64,000 nucleotides of DNA from Neoroseomonas oryzicola (GTDB taxonomy: Bacteria > Pseudomonadota > Alphaproteobacteria > Acetobacterales > Acetobacteraceae): positions 1-64,000 of the forward strand of contig NZ_JAAVUP010000011.1 of the NCBI RefSeq assembly GCF_012163135.1. The letters are read 5' to 3'. The notes beneath the pieces were generated by a model. The model was not told the DNA's origin. It did not search any database and saw only the letters and a list, made by a program, of their open reading frames with translations. Made by a program: the position numbers and the translations under genes. Of the stretch, positions 52,294 through 61,515 are shown piece by piece. Numbering within the stretch: position 1 is the stretch's first letter; every line of letters starts with the position of its first letter.

Positions 52294-52687
52294 GGGATCG
52301 TCCTTTCGACGGAATGGGGCGGGGAGGCAAGCGGCCTCGCGCACGCGGCGGGCGCTGCTGGCGCTGGGGGCGGGCGGTCTGCTCGGCGCGCAGGCGCCGG
52401 CGCCGGGGCTCGCTGCGGCGCGGGAGGCGCTGGAGTCGGCGCGCGCGATGCTCTGCGGCGATTGCGACAACGACATCGAGGCCGAGGGGGTGAACCGGCC
52501 GATGCGGCGCGCGGTGGCCGCGGAGAACTGGATGGCGCGGGCCGAGGAGGCCCTCGAGCCGCTCGCGTCGTCCGCCCCCGCATCGGCGGCCCGGGCGGCG
52601 ATGGCCCGGGCGCGCGAGGCGCTGGAGGGCCTCGACGAGGCGGCGGCGATCAGCGCCCTGGAGGAGGCGTCGGCGGCGCTGCGCTGA
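52292..52687 (+). CDS. Exported helical hypothetical protein
   Basis: From ATG 52292 the protein has 131 residues. A likely signal peptide (RTRRALLALGAGGLLGAQAP) is preceded by a basic N terminus with RR, so Tat export is possible. The mature part is helical and contains a CGDC pair and AALE-rich segments. The true start is uncertain because no good ribosome site precedes 52292, and the first codon overlaps the start of the opposing HD gene. The 3' end overlaps the TetR gene by 38 bases. I do not recognise the family. Confidence 0.5.
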   Translation: MGSSFRRNGAGRQAASRTRRALLALGAGGLLGAQAPAPGLAAAREALESARAMLCGDCDNDIEAEGVNRPMRRAVAAENWMARAEEALEPLASSAPASAARAAMARAREALEGLDEAAAISALEEASAALR

Positions 52688-53306
52688 CCGGAGCGGTGGT
52701 GGAGGCGAGCGGGCCACCGGGCGCCGCCGCGGCGAAGGCCGCGCCGACCACGCCGAGGATCTCGGCCTGCGTCGGCGTCAGCCGGTGGGTCAGCAGCCGG
52801 TACCAGGCGAAGCCGAAGACCAGGTCGATGATGAGGCCGAGGTCGGTCGTCGGAGCGATGCGGCCCGCCGCCACCGCGCGCGCGAGGATGGCGCGCGGGA
52901 CCTCCCGCGTCCGGGGCAGGAAGTCGTCGCGCAGCGCGGCGAGGGCGGCAGGGTCGGCCTGGGCCTCGGCGATGATGCTGCGGAAGGCTTGGCCGGCGGG
53001 GGAGTCGCGCCAGAAATCCATCACCGCGCGGACCAGGTCGGCGAAGTCCTCCTGCGGGTCGGGCAGGGTGGGGCGCGCGGCTTCCATCGCCACCTTCTCG
53101 CGCTCGTAGACCTCGATCAGAAGGGCGGCCTTGTTCGGCCACCAGCGGTAGAGCGTGGGCTTGCCGGCACCGGCGCGACGGGCGACGGCCTCGAAGGTCA
53201 CGCCGGCATATCCGTGCTCGGCGAGCAGGGCGGCGGCGGCATCGAGGATGGCCGCGTGGCTTTCCGGATTGCGGTGGCTGCCGATGGAGGCGCGGGGCTT
53301 GGCCAT
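52650..53306 (-). CDS. TetR/AcrR family transcriptional repressor
   Basis: The 218-residue protein has the N-terminal helix-turn-helix EHGYAGVTFEAVARRAGAGK followed by PTLYRWWPNKAALL, the classic TetR signature. The C-terminal domain matches the TetR_C group found with efflux regulators (DFWRDSPAGQAFRSIIAEAQ). It is divergent from a small membrane protein gene, and a clean inverted repeat plus sigma-70 promoter lies in the gap, so it probably represses that gene and itself. Confidence 0.92.
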   Translation of the reverse strand: MAKPRASIGSHRNPESHAAILDAAAALLAEHGYAGVTFEAVARRAGAGKPTLYRWWPNKAALLIEVYEREKVAMEAARPTLPDPQEDFADLVRAVMDFWRDSPAGQAFRSIIAEAQADPAALAALRDDFLPRTREVPRAILARAVAAGRIAPTTDLGLIIDLVFGFAWYRLLTHRLTPTQAEILGVVGAAFAAAAPGGPLASTTAPVSAAPPTPPPGR

Positions 53307-53327
53307 GGATACGGTCTAGCATTCAAG

Positions 53328-53358
53328 TTGACGAAACGGAACTGGCCGTATAGATAAT
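53328..53358 (+). promoter_or_regulatory. Sigma-70 promoter of the small membrane protein gene
   Basis: TTGACG is followed after 19 bases by GATAAT (5 of 6 matches to the -10 consensus). The stretch is markedly AT-richer than its surroundings. A TetR-type operator overlaps its spacer and start region. Confidence 0.55.
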
Positions 53359-53378
53359 CGAAACGATCCGTTCCGTTT
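53334..53378. promoter_or_regulatory. Candidate TetR operator (inverted repeat)
   Basis: AAACGGAAC (53334-53342) and GTTCCGTTT (53370-53378) are perfect 9-base inverted repeats centred 36 bases apart. One arm lies in the promoter spacer and the other just after the expected transcription start. An additional AAACG at 53361 forms a tighter imperfect palindrome with the right arm. Binding by the adjacent TetR protein is inferred. Confidence 0.5.
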
Positions 53379-53392
53379 AGATGAGGCTCCCG

Positions 53393-53617
53393 ATGTCGAA
53401 TGCCCAGAGGGCGCGGCTGGCGCTCGTGCTGATCCCTGGTGCCTACGCCGTAGTGACGGCGCTGCTGTACGTGTGGTCGCCGGTGCTGGCCCGGCTGGCG
53501 CCCTGGCAGACCGCGGCGCTGATCGTGCCGCAGATGGTCGGTGCCATGATCTGGGGCGTGATCCCCGCGGCGCACCGCTGGTTCGGCGGCTTCATCGCCG
53601 GCCGCTGCACCGCCTGA
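53393..53617 (+). CDS. Small two-helix membrane protein under TetR control
   Basis: The protein (74 residues from this start) has two hydrophobic segments, LALVLIPGAYAVVTALLYVW and AALIVPQMVGAMIWGVIPAA. It is preceded by GAGG at six bases; an ATG at 53381 would add four residues. It is divergently paired with the TetR repressor and has its own promoter and operator. I do not recognise a family with confidence. A role in resistance or membrane stress is possible from the regulator type only. Confidence 0.65.
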   Translation: MSNAQRARLALVLIPGAYAVVTALLYVWSPVLARLAPWQTAALIVPQMVGAMIWGVIPAAHRWFGGFIAGRCTA

Positions 53618-53659
53618 CGGCGGCTGGCCCGGCCCGCATGCGTGATGCGGGCCGGGGGC

Positions 53660-53857
53660 GAACACCGATCAGGTGTTCATCGCGTCGCGCCGCAGGCGCG
53701 CGGACGGCGAGGACGATGCGGTGAACACCGATCAGGTGTTCATCGCGTCGCGCCGCAGGCGCGCAGATGGCTAAGCGGATGCCTGGAACACCGATAAGGT
53801 GTTCATGGCGTCGCGCCATAGGCGCGCGGAAGGCGAGGACGATGCGGTGAACACCGA

Positions 53858-53867
<10 letters not shown>
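53660..53867. repeat. 63-bp tandem repeat array starting in the 3' end of rho
   Basis: The 19-base palindromic core GAACACCGATCAGGTGTTC occurs at 53660, 53723, 53786 (one mismatch) and 53849, at an exact spacing of 63 bases. The rest of each unit is also conserved: CATCGCGTCGCGCCGC, then GGCGCGCGGA, then GGCGAGGACGATGCGGT in units 1 and 3. The fourth copy of the core contains the last codons and the TGA of rho. Each core can form a seven-base-pair hairpin. Confidence 0.95.
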
Positions 53868-55132
<1,265 letters not shown>

Positions 55133-55374
55133 GGGGTCCTGGACGCGGTCCGAAGCAGGGGATTGGCCGGGACGTTCCCGATGGCCCCGAAGGAGCCTGA
55201 TCGCCCGGGTCGGCGCCGCTGGGGGCGCGAGGGGCGATGTCCCGAATGGAGGAGGGAAGTGGCGGCGCGGGGCGCGATGGCCCGCACCGTGGGCGGGAAG
55301 TACCCGGAACCTATGGACGCGCGGGGCGCCCGTCAACCGGGAACCGCGCGGTTCGGCGCGGAATCCCGGGAAAC
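55133..55374 (-). promoter_or_regulatory. Leader region of rho
   Basis: About 240 bases without a gene lie between the hemJ stop and the rho start. Rho genes in other bacteria are autoregulated in their leader. I see no open reading frame with a good start here and no clear promoter. Confidence 0.3.
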
Positions 55375-55827
55375 TCAGAAGGGTTTCGCGATCACCATCA
55401 CGACGATGAGGATCAGGGCGAGGGTCGGGACCTCGTTCAGGATGCGCCAGGTGCGCTCGCTGCGGGTGTTGGCGTCGCGCTCGAAGGCCTTGCGGGCGAG
55501 GCCTAGGTCATGGTGCAGCCAGGTCATGGTCAGCAGGCCGAGCATCTTCCCGTGCCACCAGCCCGCCTTCCAGTCGACCACCCCGGGGGTCAGGACCAGC
55601 AGCGTGCCGAAGGTCCAGGTCCAGATCATCGCCGGGTTCATGATGGCGCGCAGCAGGCGGCGTTCCATGACCTTGAACAGCTCGGACTGCGCCGAGCCGA
55701 CCTCGACCTGGCAGTGGTAGACGAACAGTCGCGGCAGGTAGAACAGCCCCGCCATCCAGGCGAAGGTGCCGATCAGGTGCGCCGACTTGATCCAGACATA
55801 CCAGGGCGCGAGCGCGTCGATCGTCAC
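55375..55827 (-). CDS. hemJ: Protoporphyrinogen oxidase HemJ
   Basis: The 150-residue membrane protein converts protoporphyrinogen IX to protoporphyrin IX in haem synthesis. It has four membrane helices and the conserved residues of the family in [37 protein letters not shown]-like [17 protein letters not shown] and the terminal AKPF. hemJ next to rho is a common alphaproteobacterial arrangement. Its start overlaps the stop of the DUF1330 gene. Confidence 0.93.
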   Translation of the reverse strand: MTIDALAPWYVWIKSAHLIGTFAWMAGLFYLPRLFVYHCQVEVGSAQSELFKVMERRLLRAIMNPAMIWTWTFGTLLVLTPGVVDWKAGWWHGKMLGLLTMTWLHHDLGLARKAFERDANTRSERTWRILNEVPTLALILIVVMVIAKPF

Positions 55828-56117
55828 CCGGGCAGGCCCTCGACCAGCGCCATGCTGCCGTCGGCCGCCGACAGGCGCAGGGCGAGCAGCGGGGCATACT
55901 CCTCGCTCGTGTAGAAGGCGCGGGCCGCGGCGGCGTCGGGGAATTCGAGGATGACGACGCGCTCGAGGCCGGGGTCGCCTTCCATCACCTCGACCGCGCC
56001 GCCGCGCACGATGTAGCGCCCGCCGAACTTCGCGATCACCGCGGGCACGGCCTGGCGGTACTGCTCGAACTTCGCGGGGTCGCGGACGCTGATGTTCACC
56101 AGGAAATAGGCGGGCAT
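55824..56117 (-). CDS. DUF1330 domain protein
   Basis: The 97-residue protein is a dimeric alpha/beta-barrel type DUF1330 protein: MPAYFLVNISVRDPAKFEQY, GGRYIVRGGAVEVMEGD, RVVILEFPDAAAARAFYTSE. No enzymatic function is established for the family. It is coupled to hemJ by ATGA. Confidence 0.92.
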   Translation of the reverse strand: MPAYFLVNISVRDPAKFEQYRQAVPAVIAKFGGRYIVRGGAVEVMEGDPGLERVVILEFPDAAAARAFYTSEEYAPLLALRLSAADGSMALVEGLPG

Positions 56118-56180
56118 GGGCGTATCCTCTCGGGCCTGGGCCGCAGCATGGCGGGCGGTGGCCCGTCGCGGCAATACGGG

Positions 56181-57119
56181 CTACTGGCGGGCGAGGCCGA
56201 GCTCGCGCAGCAGCGTCTGGTTCGCCGCGCTTTCGGCTGCGAAGGTTTCGCGGAAGCGATCGCCGGGCAGGAAGGCGGGGACCGAGGCGAGGCGCTGGGC
56301 GGTGGTGCGGAAGCCTTCGCTGGCCACCGCCGTCTCGCAGGCGCGTTCGATGGCCGCCGCCGCGGCGTCGGGGATGCCGGCCGGGGCGATCAGCCCGCCA
56401 TGGGAGGAGCCCTGGATGGGGTAGCCGAGTTCCCCGACCGTAGGCACATCGGGCAGGTGCGGCAGGCGCTGCGCCGTGACGACGGCGATGGGCGTGAGGC
56501 CGGTCGAGGCCGGGATGGAGGAGGCCTCGATGAAGGCCATGATCTGCCCGCCGAGGGCCGCCTGGCTCATCGGCCCCGCGCCGGTGAAGGAGACCATCAG
56601 CCCCTCGACGCCGGCACGCTTGAGCAGCGCAGCCATGAGGATGTGCTGCGTGCTGGCGCTGCCGGGCGCGCCGTAGACCAGGGCTTCGCGCGCACTGCGG
56701 CCATGCGCGATCATGCCCTGGAGGTCCTGGAAGGGCGCATTGCGGCCGAGGATGACGACCTGCGGATTGTCGTAGACGCGGCAGAGGAAGCGGAAGCTGT
56801 CGAGCGAATAGGTGAGCGGGATGGCGTGCGGCTGCGCCGTGATCGGGTTGTTGGGCGTGATGCCGATCGTGTAGCCGTCGGGTCGGGCGCGGGCGAGCTC
56901 GGCGCTGCCGATGGTCCCGGCCGCCCCGCCGCGGTTCACCACCACCACGGTCTGCCCCAGCGCGCGGCTGAGTTCCGGCTGGATCGCGCGCGCCATCAGG
57001 TCGGTGTTCCCGCCGGGCGGATAGGCGGCGATGAGGGTGATGGTCCGGCTCGGGTAGGCTTCCTGCGCCGTCGCCACGGAGGCGAGCAGGCAGAGCGCGG
57101 CAGCAATCGTGCGGACCAT
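56181..57119 (-). CDS. Bug family tripartite tricarboxylate transporter substrate-binding protein
   Basis: The 312-residue receptor has a signal peptide (TIAAALCLLASVATAQ) and the Bug motifs ITLIAAYPPGGNTDLMARAI, VVNRGGAAGTIGSAELARA, YGAPGSASTQHILMAALLKR and MVSFTGAGPMSQAAL. GGGAGGA precedes the ATG. It follows the flavin oxidoreductase gene after two strong hairpins, so it is likely a separate unit. No TctAB genes are nearby. Confidence 0.9.
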   Translation of the reverse strand: MVRTIAAALCLLASVATAQEAYPSRTITLIAAYPPGGNTDLMARAIQPELSRALGQTVVVVNRGGAAGTIGSAELARARPDGYTIGITPNNPITAQPHAIPLTYSLDSFRFLCRVYDNPQVVILGRNAPFQDLQGMIAHGRSAREALVYGAPGSASTQHILMAALLKRAGVEGLMVSFTGAGPMSQAALGGQIMAFIEASSIPASTGLTPIAVVTAQRLPHLPDVPTVGELGYPIQGSSHGGLIAPAGIPDAAAAAIERACETAVASEGFRTTAQRLASVPAFLPGDRFRETFAAESAANQTLLRELGLARQ

Positions 57120-57177
57120 GGTGTTCCTCCCGGCGGTCTCGTTTCCGCCGCGAGACTAGGCGCCCCGGTCCCGGGTC

Positions 57178-57237
57178 CCAAGGGCCTTTCGGCCCTTGGC
57201 GGGGAGAGGTGCGGAGAGGGGCGGCGCCCCTCTCCGC
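57178..57237. terminator. Two strong hairpins after the flavin oxidoreductase gene
   Basis: CCAAGGGCC / GGCCCTTGG around TTTC (57178-57199) and GCGGAGAGGGGC / GCCCCTCTCCGC around GGC (57211-57237) are both perfect. They lie between the stop of the flavin oxidoreductase and the next Bug gene. No T-tract is present, so they may act as mRNA end stabilisers or as another palindromic repeat type. Confidence 0.5.
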
Positions 57238-57246
57238 GGCGCTGCG

Positions 57247-58359
57247 TCAGAGCGTCTTCATCGGGGCCGCGATGCTGCGGTCCATCGTCCACTTGCCGAG
57301 CGTGTTCCAGCCGCGGTCGTATTGCGGCGGGATGTGCAGCGCGTCGACGCGGCCGAGCTCGGCCGCCGCGCGCATCGGCCAGTAGGGTTCGCGCAGCACC
57401 GCGCGCGCCAGCAGGATCAGGTCGGCCTTGCCGTCCGCGAGGATCTGCTGCGCCTGCTTCGGCTCGGTGATCAGGCCTACGGCCGCGACCGGCATGTCCG
57501 CGCCGCGCTTCACGGCTTCCGCGCCCGGCACCTGGTAGCCCGGCCCCATCGGGATCTTCTGCCCGGCATCGAGGCCGCCCGAGGAGACGTCGAGCAGGTC
57601 GACGCCGAGCGCCTTCACGCGACGGGACAGTTCGACGCTCTCCTCCGTCGTCCAGCCGCCCTCGACCCAGTCGGTGTGGGAGATGCGCAGGCCAAGCGCG
57701 ATGTCGGACGGGATCGCGGCGCGGACGGCGGCGGCCATCTCCCGCGCGAAGCGGGTGCGGCCCTCGAAGTCGCCGCCCCAGGAATCGTTGCGGCGGTTGG
57801 AGATCGGGCTGAGGAACTGGTGGACCAGGTAGCCGTGCGCGCCGTGCAGCTCGATGAAGCGGTAGCCCGCCTTCACCGAACGCTTCGCGGCCTCGACGAA
57901 GGCGGCGAGGGTCGCGCCGATCTCGGCCTCGGTCATCGCATGGGGGACGGCGAAGCCCTCGAAGGCTTCGGCGGAGGGTGCCTGGCAGACCCAGGACGGA
58001 TCGGCCGCGCCGACGCCCCAGGGCGGCTGGCGCGACGCCTTGCGGCCGGCATGGGCGATCTGGATGCCGGCGACGCCGCCTGTGGCGTGGATGGCATCGA
58101 CGATGCGCGCATGCGGGGCGATGTGCGCATCGGACCAGATGCCGACATCGGCCGGCGTGATGCGGCCTTCGGGCACGACGGCCGAGGCCTCGGTGATGAT
58201 CAGCCCGGCGCCGCCGACCGAGCGCGAGACCAGGTGCGCGAGGTGCCAGTCGGTCGGCAGGCCGTCGTCGCGGCAGGAGTACATGCACATCGGCGACACG
58301 CCGATGCGGTTCTTGAGCGTGACGCCGCGCAGCGTCAGGGGCGAGAAGAGATCGGTCAC
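57247..58359 (-). CDS. NADH:flavin oxidoreductase (Old Yellow Enzyme family, YqjM-like)
   Basis: The 370-residue FMN enzyme belongs to the Old Yellow Enzyme family. It shows the thermophilic/YqjM-type PMCMYSCRDDG with the active-site Cys, GIQIAHAGRKAS, the HGAHGYLVHQFLSPISNRRN substrate-site block and LLARAVLREPYWPMRAA near the end. It reduces activated alkenes such as enones or enoates. A GTG start overlaps the DUF2272 stop (GTGA), so it belongs to the thioesterase-thiolase-DUF2272 unit. Confidence 0.92.
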   Translation of the reverse strand: MTDLFSPLTLRGVTLKNRIGVSPMCMYSCRDDGLPTDWHLAHLVSRSVGGAGLIITEASAVVPEGRITPADVGIWSDAHIAPHARIVDAIHATGGVAGIQIAHAGRKASRQPPWGVGAADPSWVCQAPSAEAFEGFAVPHAMTEAEIGATLAAFVEAAKRSVKAGYRFIELHGAHGYLVHQFLSPISNRRNDSWGGDFEGRTRFAREMAAAVRAAIPSDIALGLRISHTDWVEGGWTTEESVELSRRVKALGVDLLDVSSGGLDAGQKIPMGPGYQVPGAEAVKRGADMPVAAVGLITEPKQAQQILADGKADLILLARAVLREPYWPMRAAAELGRVDALHIPPQYDRGWNTLGKWTMDRSIAAPMKTL

Positions 58360-59141
58360 GAGGTGGGACCCTCATTTCGGGATGGAGAGAACCATGGGGG
58401 CAGGCGCCCCAGCCGGTTCTCGAGGACGGCGAACCATGTGGGTTGCCCGGGGCCGCGTGGAAGAAGGCGGCCGGACGGGTCGGTGGCGAAGCGGGACAGC
58501 GTCACCGCATCGCGGACATTGCCGCCGATCGCCTCCACCGCGCCCGCCGTGACGCGCACCACGATGTCGCAATGCATTGGGCGGAAGCGGCCGGCTTCGG
58601 CGGCGCGGTCGCGCCAGGAGGCGAGCGGCGCGGCGGAGCGGTCGGCGCAGACGAGGTCGCCGACGCGCGGCGCGCGCTCCGCGACCTCATAGGGCAGGAA
58701 GGGCGCGGTCGCGGGGAAGCGCTGCGCATCGGCGATCAGCGCATCGAGGTAGAAGGCATGCGCGGCCGAGGGCGGGAATTCCCGCGCGCCGATGCCCGCG
58801 CCGCGCATGACGTAGGAGACGAAGGCGGCCGACCAGGCGGGCTCCCGCCAGAGGTCCGGGCTGCCGTCGCGGAACAGCGCGCGGTTGCGCGCGATGGGGC
58901 CGCTGCCCTCCGGCACCGCCTGCCAATAGGCGAGCACGCGGGGGAAGTTGCGCGGGTCGGATTCGGATTCCGTGCCGGCCGGCGCCTCGGAGGTCTGGCG
59001 GCCCCAATCCGCCCATTCCGCGGCGGCGATGCGCAGCATGCGCTCGCGCGCCGAGGGCGGGTAGGAGAGCGGCGGCTCCGGCGGCGGCGGCGCGGCACAG
59101 GCGGCGAGCAGCGCGCCGAGGAGGAGGACGGCGCGCCGCAT
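58356..59141 (-). CDS. DUF2272 lipoprotein
   Basis: The 261-residue protein has a lipoprotein signal (LLLGALLAACAAPPPP, Cys about 15) and a DUF2272 domain. Recognisable parts are SARERMLRIAAAEWADWGRQ, WSAAFVSYVMRGAGIGAREF, AHAFYLDALI and a DLVCADR/HCDIVV pair that resembles the Cys/His arrangement of NlpC/CHAP-like hydrolases. A cell-wall role is possible but unproven. It starts seven bases after the thiolase stop. Confidence 0.85.
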   Translation of the reverse strand: MRRAVLLLGALLAACAAPPPPEPPLSYPPSARERMLRIAAAEWADWGRQTSEAPAGTESESDPRNFPRVLAYWQAVPEGSGPIARNRALFRDGSPDLWREPAWSAAFVSYVMRGAGIGAREFPPSAAHAFYLDALIADAQRFPATAPFLPYEVAERAPRVGDLVCADRSAAPLASWRDRAAEAGRFRPMHCDIVVRVTAGAVEAIGGNVRDAVTLSRFATDPSGRLLPRGPGQPTWFAVLENRLGRLPPWFSPSRNEGPTS

Positions 59142-59148
59142 CGCAGGT

Positions 59149-60351
59149 TCAGGCGACCTCGAAGAGGCCCGCGGCGCCCTGGCCGCCGCCGACGCACATC
59201 GTCACCACCACGTATTTCGCGCCGCGGCGCTTGCCCTCGATCAGCGCATGGCCGGCCATGCGCGCGCCCGACATGCCGTAGGGATGACCGATCGAGATCG
59301 CGCCGCCATCGACGTTCAGCCGTTCCTGCGGGATGCCGAGGCGGTCGCGGCAGTAGAGGACCTGGCAGGCGAAGGCCTCGTTCAGCTCCCACAGGCCGAT
59401 GTCGTCGATCTTGAGCCCGTGCTGCGCGAGCAGCTTCGGCACGGCGAAGACGGGGCCGATGCCCATCTCCCCAGGATCGCAGCCCGCGACCGCCATGCCG
59501 CGATAGACGCCCAAGGGATGCAGGCCGCGCTTCGACGCCTCCTTCTCCTCCATCAGCACGGCGGCGGAGGCGCCGTCGGAGAGCTGGCTCGCATTGCCCG
59601 CGGTGATGAACTTCCCCTGCTTGACCACCATGCCGTCCTTGAAGACCGGCTTGAGGGACTGCAGGCCTTCGAGCGTCGTGTCGGCGCGGTTGCCCTCGTC
59701 CTTCTTCAGCGTGGTCGGGACGTCGAGGACCTCGTTGGTCTCCTTGTTGACCAGCTTCATGACGGAGGGCAGCGGGACGATCTCGTCGTCGAAGGCGCCG
59801 CGGGCCTGGGCTGCGGCGGTGCGCTGCTGGCTGCCGAAGGCGTATTCGTCCTGCGCGTCGCGGGGCACGCCGTAGCGGTCGGCGACGATCTCGGCGGTCT
59901 CGAGCATCGACATGTAGAGCGCCGGGACGCGCTCCATCAGCGAGGGGTCGGCGCGGCGGAACCAGTTGGCCTTGTCGTTCTGCACGAGGGAGATGGATTC
60001 GAGCCCGCCGCCGACCGCGACCTGCATGCCGTCATGCAGGATCTGCTTCGCCGCGGTGGCGATGGCCATGAGGCCGGAGGAGCATTGCCGGTCGAGGCTC
60101 ATGCCCGGCACGGTGTCCGGCAGGCCCGCGGCAAGCGCGACCTGGCGGCCGACATTGGATCCCTGGCAGCCCTGCTGCAGGGCGGCGCCCATGATGACGT
60201 CCTCGACCTCCCTGGGGTCGAGGCGGGCACGTTCCACCGCGGCGCGGACGGCATGGCCGCCCAGGGTCTGCGCGTTGGTGTCGTTGAAGGCGCCGCGATA
60301 GGCGCGGCCGATCGGCGTGCGGGCGGTGGAGACGATGACGGCGCTTCGCAT
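59149..60351 (-). CDS. Acetyl-CoA acyltransferase (thiolase)
   Basis: The 400-residue enzyme has the nucleophile Cys90 in [13 protein letters not shown], the [10 protein letters not shown] block, the catalytic His in [15 protein letters not shown] and the second catalytic Cys in [10 protein letters not shown]. It is closest to degradative thiolases acting on branched or odd chains ([11 protein letters not shown] variant). AGGAAG lies before the ATG at 60351. It is preceded by a PaaI-type thioesterase gene, so both act on CoA esters. Confidence 0.93.
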   Translation of the reverse strand: MRSAVIVSTARTPIGRAYRGAFNDTNAQTLGGHAVRAAVERARLDPREVEDVIMGAALQQGCQGSNVGRQVALAAGLPDTVPGMSLDRQCSSGLMAIATAAKQILHDGMQVAVGGGLESISLVQNDKANWFRRADPSLMERVPALYMSMLETAEIVADRYGVPRDAQDEYAFGSQQRTAAAQARGAFDDEIVPLPSVMKLVNKETNEVLDVPTTLKKDEGNRADTTLEGLQSLKPVFKDGMVVKQGKFITAGNASQLSDGASAAVLMEEKEASKRGLHPLGVYRGMAVAGCDPGEMGIGPVFAVPKLLAQHGLKIDDIGLWELNEAFACQVLYCRDRLGIPQERLNVDGGAISIGHPYGMSGARMAGHALIEGKRRGAKYVVVTMCVGGGQGAAGLFEVA

Positions 60352-60392
60352 GGCGCTTCCTCCCTTGGCGTGGCCGAAGGGTAGCCGAGCCC

Positions 60393-60824
60393 TCAGGACG
60401 CGCCCAGCCGCTTCCAGACCCCGTCCGCGGTCGCGACGATCCGCTCGCCCACCGTGAGCTGGCCGCGCACGAAGACCATCGAGCGCGTGGCGCGCACCGC
60501 CTCGGCCCGGGCTTCGAGGAACTCGCCTGCCTTGGCGCCGGAGACGAAATGCGTGTTGAGCTGGATGGTCACGACCGGGGCCTTGTTCGCGGCCGTCCAG
60601 CAGGTCACGCCGAGGATCTGGTCGAGGAAGGTCACCAGCATGCCGCCATGGATGATGCCATGCGCGTTGCCGTGGCGCGGTTCGGCGACCAAGCCGTAGA
60701 CCCAGCCATCCCCGTCCTTCTTCGACCAGAAGGGGCCGACGAGGGTGGGGAAGCCGTCCTCGTGCCAATGCAGGATCTTCCAGCCATGGGCGGCGGGGTC
60801 GAAGGGGGCGGGGGCGTGCGTCAT
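60393..60824 (-). CDS. PaaI-type hotdog-fold thioesterase
   Basis: The 143-residue protein has the hotdog signature [20 protein letters not shown], with the HGG and the catalytic Asp position, followed by [20 protein letters not shown]. Such enzymes hydrolyse acyl-CoA thioesters. It lies 41 bases upstream of the thiolase gene on the same strand. The ATG at 60824 gives the usual family length; longer forms overlap the divergent GST promoter region. Confidence 0.88.
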   Translation of the reverse strand: MTHAPAPFDPAAHGWKILHWHEDGFPTLVGPFWSKKDGDGWVYGLVAEPRHGNAHGIIHGGMLVTFLDQILGVTCWTAANKAPVVTIQLNTHFVSGAKAGEFLEARAEAVRATRSMVFVRGQLTVGERIVATADGVWKRLGAS

Positions 60825-60882
60825 GGCCCTGGCTTCGCGCGCCGGGCTGGCGCCGTCAACGGGGGGTGGTAGCGTCCCCCGC

Positions 60883-61515
60883 ATGAAGCTCTTCCATTCG
60901 CCCGGCTCGCCCTATGCCCGCATCGCCCGGATGGCGGTGATCGAACTCGGGCTCGAGGATCGCGTCGCGGCCGAGGAGGCGACGCTGCGCGATCCTTCCT
61001 CGGTCCTGCTGCCGTTCAACCCCGTGGGGCGGGTGCCGACGCTGGTGCTCGACGACGGGACGGCGATCACCGAGACGACGCCGGTGCTGATGATGCTGGA
61101 CAGCCTGGTCGAGCCGGCGCGGCGGCTGCTGCCGGGGCCGGAGAACCCGCGGGCGCTCGCGGCCTATGGGCGCGTGCTCGGCGCGATGGACGGCATCGCG
61201 GTGTGGAACCGGGAACTGCGGCGGCCTGAGCATGAGCGATCGCCGGGCGTCATCGCGCTCGAGGCGCTGCGCGCCGTGCGCGTGGCCGATGCGCTGGAGC
61301 AGGAGGCGGCGCGCGGCGGCTATGCGGCGCGGGATGCGGGCTGGTTCGCGCTGGTCTCGCTGCTGGGGTATTGCGAGCGGCGGCACACGGCCTTCGCCTG
61401 GCGGCAGGGACGCCCCGCACTCGCCGCGCTGTTCGACGCGGCGCAGGCGCGGCCCGCGGTGGCGCGGACCGTGCCGCCGGCGGGCATGGGCAGCGCGGCG
61501 CCGCCCCTGCGCTGA
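60883..61515 (+). CDS. Glutathione S-transferase family protein
   Basis: The 210-residue protein begins MKLFHSPGSPYARIARMAVI, the thioredoxin-like GST N-terminal domain. It also has NPVGRVPTLVLDDGTAITET with the cis-Pro, and a helical C-terminal domain. It is divergent from the thioesterase gene, with about 58 bases between them, and its stop is directly next to the stop of the convergent Bug receptor gene. Confidence 0.87.
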   Translation: MKLFHSPGSPYARIARMAVIELGLEDRVAAEEATLRDPSSVLLPFNPVGRVPTLVLDDGTAITETTPVLMMLDSLVEPARRLLPGPENPRALAAYGRVLGAMDGIAVWNRELRRPEHERSPGVIALEALRAVRVADALEQEAARGGYAARDAGWFALVSLLGYCERRHTAFAWRQGRPALAALFDAAQARPAVARTVPPAGMGSAAPPLR

